19,933 bases of DNA, taken from NCBI GenBank assembly GCA_031362245.1, contig JANLSD010000382.1, forward strand, positions 1-19,933, in the 5' to 3' direction. The position numbers were made by a program, and so were the translations under genes. The stretch comes from JAAURS01 sp031362245 (lineage in GTDB: Bacteria; Cyanobacteriota; Cyanobacteriia; Thermosynechococcales; Thermosynechococcaceae). The notes below the pieces were generated by a model. It did not search any database, had not been told where the DNA came from, and saw only the letters and a list, made by a program, of their open reading frames with translations. Of the stretch, positions 14,901 through 19,933 are shown piece by piece. Position 1 is the stretch's first letter. Every line of letters starts with the position of its first letter.

Positions 14901-17900
14901 ACGACAAGGATCGTTCAACGCTTCAGCTTCAGCTCACGCCAGAAGGGCTTTCTAGCTATGGATTCCAAATTTTTAGCCTGCCCTCAGCGCTAGACCCCAC
15001 TCAACCCGCCTCGATTCGCCATGCAACGGGCAAGATTGTGTTTAGCCCGACCTCGGCACCCATTAAGGCTTCAGCCTTGGAGCAACTCCAAGCCGATTGT
15101 CCTGAAGCTGTTGATATGTCGGCTTACTACCGTCAACTCCAAGAACGCGGACTTAACTATGGGCCTAGTTTTCAGGGGATTCAGCAGCTTTGGAAAGGCG
15201 ATCAGCAGGCGTTAGGTCGCATTCAGCTCCCCAAAGAACGGGGAGCCAGCGTGGAGGGTTATACCCTTCACCCCGCCCTGTTAGATGCTTGTTTCCAGAT
15301 TTTGGGTGCAGTAGATCTCGACAGCAATGAAACGTTTTTGCCCGTTGGCCTAGGATGGTTCCAGGTTTATGGCCGCGAGCCTCACGATGCGGTGTGGTGT
15401 CACGTTCGGCTGCGATCGTTTGAGGGCAAGGAAGTCTGTGCGGATCTGAACTTGTTTGATACAGCAGGCACGAAAGTCGCAGCTCTTGAGGGCTTTACCC
15501 TGCGCTCCGTCAGCCGTCGGATGCTTCAGCGGTTGCTCCAGCAAGCGGTAGACTTCAAAAAATGGCTGTACGAGGTGGTGTGGCAGCCTAGCCCTCGCGC
15601 AGCATTGCCTGCCGAAGAAGGTGAGGAGGCAGAATCACCCAAGACCTGGCTCATTTTTGCGGATGCTCAGGGCGTGGGCAATCAGTTGAGTCAAGCATTA
15701 CAGGCTCAGGGAGACTCCTGCATTTTGGCCTTTGCCGATGCACAGTTTGAGCAGGTCGATCCCCAAACCTACCACTTGAATCCTGCTAGTCCTGAGGAGA
15801 TGCGATCGCTGCTTCAGCACATCGAAAATAACGAACAATCGCTATCTGGAATCATTCATCTGTGGAGCTTAGATGCTTCCACCGATCCAAACATCTCTGG
15901 GACAGATCTTCAGGCATCTCAGCTTCGCGGCTGCGGGAGTGCGCTCCATCTAGTGCAGGCGCTAGGCCAAACCAGTTTTGCGGAAGCCCCTCAGTTATGG
16001 CTGGCGACGCAAGGGGTTCAATCCATCGGTACGCAAAACACGCCACCCCAGGTTCACCAGTCTGCTCTGTGGGGCTTGGGACGTACGATCGCCCTGGAGT
16101 ATCCCGACCTAAAGTGCGTGCGTCTGGATCTGGATTCTGGTCATGACAATCTATCCGCCGTTGTGACGGATCTTCGATTTCCCGATGCAGAGGAGCAAAT
16201 TGCCTATCGCCAGGGCGAACGCTATGTCGCCCGACTGATGCGCCATGAGGCCGAGGAAAACGGCCCGCTTCAGCGTCCTGATAGCAGCGCTGCATTTCAG
16301 CTCAAAATCTCCAGCTACGGCATTCTCGAAAATCTCATGCTGGCTCCTGTCAGTCGTCGTGCCCCTGGACGGGGGGAGGTGGAGCTTCAGGTCGATGCCG
16401 CTGGACTCAACTTCCGCGATGTCTTGAATGCTCTCGGAATGCTCCGAGCTTATCTCGAACAAATGGGCCTGTCCAATGCCGCCGATGTCCCCTTTGGTGG
16501 GGAATGCGCGGGTCGGGTTGTAGCGATTGGCGAAGGTGTAGAAGGACTCCAGATTGGGGATGAAGTGATTGCGGCCAATGCGATCGCCAGTATGGCCAAT
16601 TTCGTTACTGTCCCAGCTCAATGCGTCATCGGCAAACCCGCCCATCTCAGTGCTACAGAAGCCGCCACGATTTCGACGGCGTTTTTGACGGCGTACTATG
16701 GGCTACACCATTTAGCGGGGATGAAGGCAGGCGATCGCATCCTCATCCACGCAGCCGCAGGTGGCGTTGGTCAAGCGGCAGTTCAGCTTGCGCAACGGGC
16801 AGGCGCTCAGGTCTTTGCCACAGCGAGTCCTGGAAAGTGGGATTTTCTCAAAGATATGGGTGTGGAGCATACCTTTAACTCCCGCACCCTAGATTTTGCG
16901 ACAGAAATCTTAGAACTCACTGAAGGCAAGGGCGTTGATATCGTCCTCAATAGCCTTAATGGGGATTTTATCCCCAAGAACCTAGAAGTGTTAGCACCCA
17001 ACGGTCGCTTTATCGAAATTGGCAAACTGGGCATTTGGGAAGAATCCGAGATTCACGCCCAGCGTGGAGACGTGGCGTACTTTCCCTTCGACCTATTAGA
17101 AGTCTCCCTCAAAGATCCAGCCTTATTTACCGCCATGCTGCGGGACTTGATGCAGGCATTTGAACGGCGAGAGCTTCAACCCTTGCCCCATCAAGTCTTC
17201 CCCATTGAAGAATCCGTCAGCGCCTTCCGCCATATGGCCCAAGCCAAACACAAAGGCAAAGTCGTTCTCTCCGTGGCAGAACATGCCCCCACGACAGCAG
17301 TGGTTCGAGAGGATGCAACCTACCTCGTGACAGGCGGGATGGGTGCCTTGGGACTCCAAGTGGCCCATTGGTTAACCGAACAAGGGGCAAAAAACCTGGT
17401 TTTGACGGGTCGGAGTGCGCCATCAGAGTCGGCACAGCGGGACATTCAGCGGCTGGAGCAAAAGGGTGTTCAAGTGCAGCTCATCCAGGCCGATATTGCC
17501 CAAGCTTCGGACGTACAGACGATGTTTGAGCGGGTGGGGCGATCGCTCCCACCCCTACGCGGCATCATCCACGCCGCAGGCATCTTAGATGATGGAGTGC
17601 TTCAGGGCCAAACCTGGGAACGCTTTGACCGCGTTATGGCTCCTAAGGTTGCTGGGGCATGGAACCTTCATCTCCACAGCTTAGATCTACCCCTAGACTT
17701 TTTTGTTTGTTTCTCGTCCGTTGCGGCGCTCATAGGTTCCCCTGGACAGGGCAACTATGCCGCAGCCAATGCCTTTATGGATGGGTTAGCCCACTATCGC
17801 AGAAGCCTTGGACTCCCTGGACTCAGCCTCAACTGGGGCCCTTGGGGTGGCGTAGGCATGGCAGCAGAACTGAGCGATCGCAATGCAGCCCGCCTCGCTC

Positions 17901-19852
17901 TCAGCGGTATCACCCCCCTAGACCCTGATCTGGCCTTAGAGGCATTGGAAGCCCTGCTTACCCAGGAAACCCCTCAACTCGGCGTAGTCCAGATTGAGTG
18001 GCCTAAGTTCCTCGATCAGATCTCCAGCGGAGCAGTCCCACCCTTCTTAGAACATATTGCGTCAGCAATGGATGCCGGAGCGCAGTCTTTCTCCGCCTTC
18101 AGGCTCCAGCTCGACGCAGCCCCTGCCGAGGAACGGCTAACATTATTAACCCAGCATGTGCAGTCTCAGATTGCCAAGGTTATGGGCCTGAGTTCCCCAG
18201 GAGAAGTAGAACTTGATCGCAGCTTTACAGACCTAGGCATGGATTCCCTCATGGGGATGGAAATGAAAAGTCGGCTCCAGGCCAGTCTCAGTTGCTCTTT
18301 CCCTATCACCCTGGCGATGGACTATCCCACCGTCGGTTCACTGATTAACTATATTGATCAAGAAGTACTCTCGATGGGGGCGGCGAGTGCGTCTCCCGTC
18401 AAGGCTCAGCCAAAACCCGCAGATCCCAGCACCGCATTTAGTAACGGATCCACGCCCAAGCCTAAAGCGGAAGCGACACAGCAAGCCTTAGGAAATGGTC
18501 ATCAACCATCCACAGCTCTACTCAATGGCTCAGCTCCAACCCAAACCATTCCGCCGGAGTATTATCAGTTTGAACTGTCGCCGGAGTATCAGAACTTAAA
18601 AGAGTATCTAGATCAAGGCCAGGAAATTGGAAATCCGTTCTTTACGGTGCATGACGGCATTGCCAACGACACCACCTTGATTGAGGGGCAAACGGTTATC
18701 AATTATTCCAGCTATAACTACCTCGGTTTATCGGGAGATAAAGACGTCTCGGAAGCCTCTAAAGCTGCCATTGATCGCTACGGTACTTCTGTTTCCGCCA
18801 GTCGCGTGGTTTCTGGAGAGCGCTCCATTCACCAAGAATTAGAAGGGGCGATCGCCACGTTCCTCGGTACCGAAGACTGCATTGTCTACATTGGCGGACA
18901 CACCACTAATGTGAGCACCGTCGGGCATCTGTTTGGCAAAAACGACCTGATTGTCTGTGATGCCCTCAGTCATAACAGTATTCAAGTGGGCTGCAAGCTT
19001 TCGGGGGCTACAACCCTACCGTTTGTGCATAATGACGTGCGATCGCTGGAGCAAATTCTCCAAACCCGTCGCCATGAGTTTGAAAAGGTTTTGATTGCCG
19101 TGGAAGGCGTCTACAGTACCGACGGTGATTTGGCACCCCTGCCAGAAATTGTTGAACTCAAAAAGCGATACAAGACCTTTTTGCTAGTAGATGAAGCCCA
19201 TTCCATTGGGGCCGTGGGTCGCCTAGGCCGTGGCGTAGGCGAACATTTTGGCATTGCCCGCGCTGATGTGGATTTGTGGATGGGCACCCTCAGCAAGTCC
19301 TTTGCCAGTTGCGGGGGCTACATTGGGGCCTCCAAGGTCATGGTGGAATACCTTAAATACACCTCGCCTGGATTTGTCTATAGCGTCGGGATTACGCCCT
19401 CCAACGCAGCCTCTGCCTTAGTCGCGCTTCAAAAACTCCAAGCCGAGCCAGAGCGCGTGACACGTCTGCAAGTGCGCACGCTGCTGTTTTTATCTTTGGC
19501 AAAAGAACAAGGGTTTGATACGGGTCCCAGTCATGATTCCCCTGTGGTGCCGATTATTATTGGCGATCCCTATAAGGCGATACAGCTTTCCCAGGCAATG
19601 CTATTACGGGGTATTAACGCTCAGCCGATGATCTATCCTTCAGTACCCTATGATGCAGCGCGTTTACGGTTCTTTTTGAGCTGTGACCATACCGAGGCGC
19701 AAATCCGTCAAACAATCACAATTCTGGCGGAGGAGATGGCGAAGATGAATGGGGGGACGAGCGATAAAAATGCGTGGCTGCATTATTTAATGCGATCGCA
19801 GTTCGTGGCAGACAAGGCCGCAAATCGCCCCGAACAGTCGGTGTCGAGTTGA
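11966..19852 (+). CDS. Highly reducing type I PKS fused to an alpha-oxoamine synthase
   Basis: A 2628-residue megasynthase. Seen in order: KS (about 1-425; C170 in DTACSSS, H305 in HGTGT, H345 in NLGHSE); AT (about 528-800; S624 in GHSVGEY, HAFH at 724-727, the malonyl-CoA type); DH (about 900-1180; H935, D1107, Q1111; the usual Gly of HxxxGxxxxP is Gln); a structural KR half (about 1200-1420); ER (about 1450-1765; HAAAGGVGQAA near 1595); KR (about 1780-1960; TGGMGALG, LDD 1874-1876 of B-type, S1918, Y1931); ACP (about 2045-2125; S2094 in GMDSL); a Pro/Ala/Asn linker (about 2130-2195); and a PLP enzyme (about 2200-2610) with H2336, D2409, H2412 and K2444 in GTLSKSF. No thioesterase or methyltransferase is present. 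Inferred: the PKS acts iteratively to make a saturated acyl-ACP, and the AOS releases it with an amino acid (Ser, Ala or Gly) as a 2-amino-3-ketone. The next gene is a matching reductase. Confidence 0.95.
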   Translation: MHKEPIAVIGIGCRLPGASNPQEFWKLLHDNVDAITEVPPSRWDLDTFYDPDPTQPHKMNTRWGGFLDQVDQFDPTFFGITPREATSIDPQQRLILEVSWEALEDAGQVPQNLSGSKTGVFIGISSHDYSSLVYTDDPYGLTGNVNCIAANRISYVFNFRGPSLAVDTACSSSLVAIHLACQSIWNGESELALAGGVQVILSPDLSVSFSKAGLLSPDGRCKTFDAKANGYVRSEGAGVVLLKPLSQAQKDGDPIYAVILGTAVNQDGRSNGLSAPNPEAQEAVVREAYERAGVSPGKVQYVEAHGTGTKLGDPMELKALGAVLSDGRMEGDRCAVGSVKANLGHSETAAGITGFIKVALALKHQQIPASLHFQDPNPYIDFDGLQLRVQQTLEPWPYREGVAAVAGINSFGFGGTNAHVVLQEAPSQPAKFKYSTVQRPWHVLTLSAKSEPALRELSLHYQTLLAQNPMLSLADVCHCANLRRSQFKHRLVAISSSSTETQVQLAAFAAGETDITGLQDGQVTSKKAPRVAFLFTGQGSQYVGMGRTLYETQPTFKGILDRCDRILQAELKVSLLSVLYPETEGHSPIDDTAYTQPALFALEYALAQLWISWGISPSVVMGHSVGEYVAACVAGVFSLEDGLKLIAARGRLMQALPQNGAMVSVLADEAKVTAAVQRLGGAVAIAAINGPQSIVISGASAAVAAIVRELEAEGIKTKPLQVSHAFHSPLMEPMLAEFAQVASEVAYARPRISLISNLTGDLIGAEIATPEYWCLHVRQPVKFAASMATLQRQDYRVFLEIGPKPILLGMGRTCLGEGDYLWLPSLRSGQGDWQQMLQSLGALSLNNAEVDWAKFDQDYTRQWVNLPTYPFQRQRYWWSDEELKAVGSKSTSVLASAGQQTLHPLLGFALPLAGTQERRYQVQISGRSPIYLQDHCVLQQPVLPASAYIEMAAAAALQVFQDGPWQIEGVAIERPLLLHDKDRSTLQLQLTPEGLSSYGFQIFSLPSALDPTQPASIRHATGKIVFSPTSAPIKASALEQLQADCPEAVDMSAYYRQLQERGLNYGPSFQGIQQLWKGDQQALGRIQLPKERGASVEGYTLHPALLDACFQILGAVDLDSNETFLPVGLGWFQVYGREPHDAVWCHVRLRSFEGKEVCADLNLFDTAGTKVAALEGFTLRSVSRRMLQRLLQQAVDFKKWLYEVVWQPSPRAALPAEEGEEAESPKTWLIFADAQGVGNQLSQALQAQGDSCILAFADAQFEQVDPQTYHLNPASPEEMRSLLQHIENNEQSLSGIIHLWSLDASTDPNISGTDLQASQLRGCGSALHLVQALGQTSFAEAPQLWLATQGVQSIGTQNTPPQVHQSALWGLGRTIALEYPDLKCVRLDLDSGHDNLSAVVTDLRFPDAEEQIAYRQGERYVARLMRHEAEENGPLQRPDSSAAFQLKISSYGILENLMLAPVSRRAPGRGEVELQVDAAGLNFRDVLNALGMLRAYLEQMGLSNAADVPFGGECAGRVVAIGEGVEGLQIGDEVIAANAIASMANFVTVPAQCVIGKPAHLSATEAATISTAFLTAYYGLHHLAGMKAGDRILIHAAAGGVGQAAVQLAQRAGAQVFATASPGKWDFLKDMGVEHTFNSRTLDFATEILELTEGKGVDIVLNSLNGDFIPKNLEVLAPNGRFIEIGKLGIWEESEIHAQRGDVAYFPFDLLEVSLKDPALFTAMLRDLMQAFERRELQPLPHQVFPIEESVSAFRHMAQAKHKGKVVLSVAEHAPTTAVVREDATYLVTGGMGALGLQVAHWLTEQGAKNLVLTGRSAPSESAQRDIQRLEQKGVQVQLIQADIAQASDVQTMFERVGRSLPPLRGIIHAAGILDDGVLQGQTWERFDRVMAPKVAGAWNLHLHSLDLPLDFFVCFSSVAALIGSPGQGNYAAANAFMDGLAHYRRSLGLPGLSLNWGPWGGVGMAAELSDRNAARLALSGITPLDPDLALEALEALLTQETPQLGVVQIEWPKFLDQISSGAVPPFLEHIASAMDAGAQSFSAFRLQLDAAPAEERLTLLTQHVQSQIAKVMGLSSPGEVELDRSFTDLGMDSLMGMEMKSRLQASLSCSFPITLAMDYPTVGSLINYIDQEVLSMGAASASPVKAQPKPADPSTAFSNGSTPKPKAEATQQALGNGHQPSTALLNGSAPTQTIPPEYYQFELSPEYQNLKEYLDQGQEIGNPFFTVHDGIANDTTLIEGQTVINYSSYNYLGLSGDKDVSEASKAAIDRYGTSVSASRVVSGERSIHQELEGAIATFLGTEDCIVYIGGHTTNVSTVGHLFGKNDLIVCDALSHNSIQVGCKLSGATTLPFVHNDVRSLEQILQTRRHEFEKVLIAVEGVYSTDGDLAPLPEIVELKKRYKTFLLVDEAHSIGAVGRLGRGVGEHFGIARADVDLWMGTLSKSFASCGGYIGASKVMVEYLKYTSPGFVYSVGITPSNAASALVALQKLQAEPERVTRLQVRTLLFLSLAKEQGFDTGPSHDSPVVPIIIGDPYKAIQLSQAMLLRGINAQPMIYPSVPYDAARLRFFLSCDHTEAQIRQTITILAEEMAKMNGGTSDKNAWLHYLMRSQFVADKAANRPEQSVSS

Positions 19853-19856
19853 GATC

Positions 19857-19933
19857 ATGGCGAGGCAATCGTTTGAGCCGCAGCATGTCATTATTACAGG
19901 TGGCTCTAGCGGCATTGGTAAGGCGATCGCCCT
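19857..19933 (+). CDS. Short-chain dehydrogenase, KDSR-like (5' end only)
   Basis: The window ends after 25 codons. The start ATG lies 4 nt beyond the PKS-AOS stop, so translational coupling is likely. The visible part reads HVIITGGSSGIGKAIA, the TGxxxGxG Rossmann motif of classical SDRs in the form typical of 3-ketodihydrosphingosine reductases. With an alpha-oxoamine synthase just upstream, the expected job is NADPH-dependent reduction of the released 2-amino-3-ketone to a 2-amino-3-alcohol. Another SDR role cannot be excluded from 25 residues. Confidence 0.75.
   Translation, partial: MARQSFEPQHVIITGGSSGIGKAIA

Noticed and set aside
16151..16645. 164-codon open frame on the minus strand inside the ER domain
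   Set aside because: Antisense to a region with clear enoylreductase sequence; no family resemblance and no ribosome-binding site.
11966..19852. Heterocyst glycolipid (hgl-type) PKS
   Set aside because: The C-terminal alpha-oxoamine synthase and the coupled KDSR-like SDR are not part of hgl synthases, and no hgl partner genes are seen.
1..19933. CRISPR arrays, insertion sequences, phage genes
   Set aside because: No regularly spaced direct repeats, transposase motifs or phage structural genes were found on either strand.

Overview
The window is from a cyanobacterium. It carries the cytochrome b6f genes petC and petA, a cyanobacterial-type tatC, a close match to the circadian response regulator RpaA, a DUF3067 gene, and many copies of the HIP1 octamer GCGATCGC (for example at 3050-3057) inside and between genes. 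Species cannot be named from sequence alone; a Leptolyngbya/Oscillatoria-like filamentous or related form is a guess from the repeat types and gene set.

Layout. 1-1463: a 46-bp dispersed repeat of paired hairpins, an AT-rich gene for an unrecognised exported protein (minus strand), and a 390-bp gene-poor gap. 1464-3003: a two-gene unit encoding a protealysin-type M4 metalloprotease and, 10 nt downstream, an emfourin-type inhibitor that here looks like a lipoprotein. 3067-5261, minus strand: a membrane protein of unknown function, then an ABA4-like carotenoid-related membrane protein and cobK (precorrin-6A reductase) 9 nt apart. 5454-8566: tatC (+), a small DUF3067 gene (-), then petC and petA (+), closed by a textbook terminator. 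TatC is the Tat translocase core and the Rieske protein has a twin-arginine N-terminus, so the neighbourhood is functionally coherent. 8740-10473: an outer-membrane TpsB/FhaC-like transporter with no adjacent partner. 10508-10579: tRNA-Asn(GTT), minus strand. 10841-11599: rpaA.

11600-11965 is an intergenic region with two related hairpins flanking a 22-bp perfect palindrome, followed by a good sigma70-type promoter and a leader of about 200 nt. It precedes the most notable gene, a 2628-residue megasynthase (11966-19852). This is an iterative-looking highly reducing type I PKS (KS-AT-DH-structural KR-ER-KR-ACP) with a complete PLP-dependent alpha-oxoamine synthase (serine palmitoyltransferase/AONS family) fused to its C-terminus. 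No thioesterase is present. Four bases after its stop starts a short-chain dehydrogenase, cut by the window edge, whose first 25 residues resemble 3-ketodihydrosphingosine reductases.

Taken together, the last two genes suggest a compact pathway. The PKS would build a saturated acyl chain on its own ACP, the fused AOS would release it by decarboxylative condensation with an amino acid to a 2-amino-3-ketone, and the SDR would reduce that to a 2-amino-3-ol, a sphingoid-base-like lipid. The chemistry resembles what SPT plus KDSR do in sphingolipid synthesis, and Fum1/Fum8 in fumonisin synthesis. Chain length, amino acid and final product cannot be read from the sequence.
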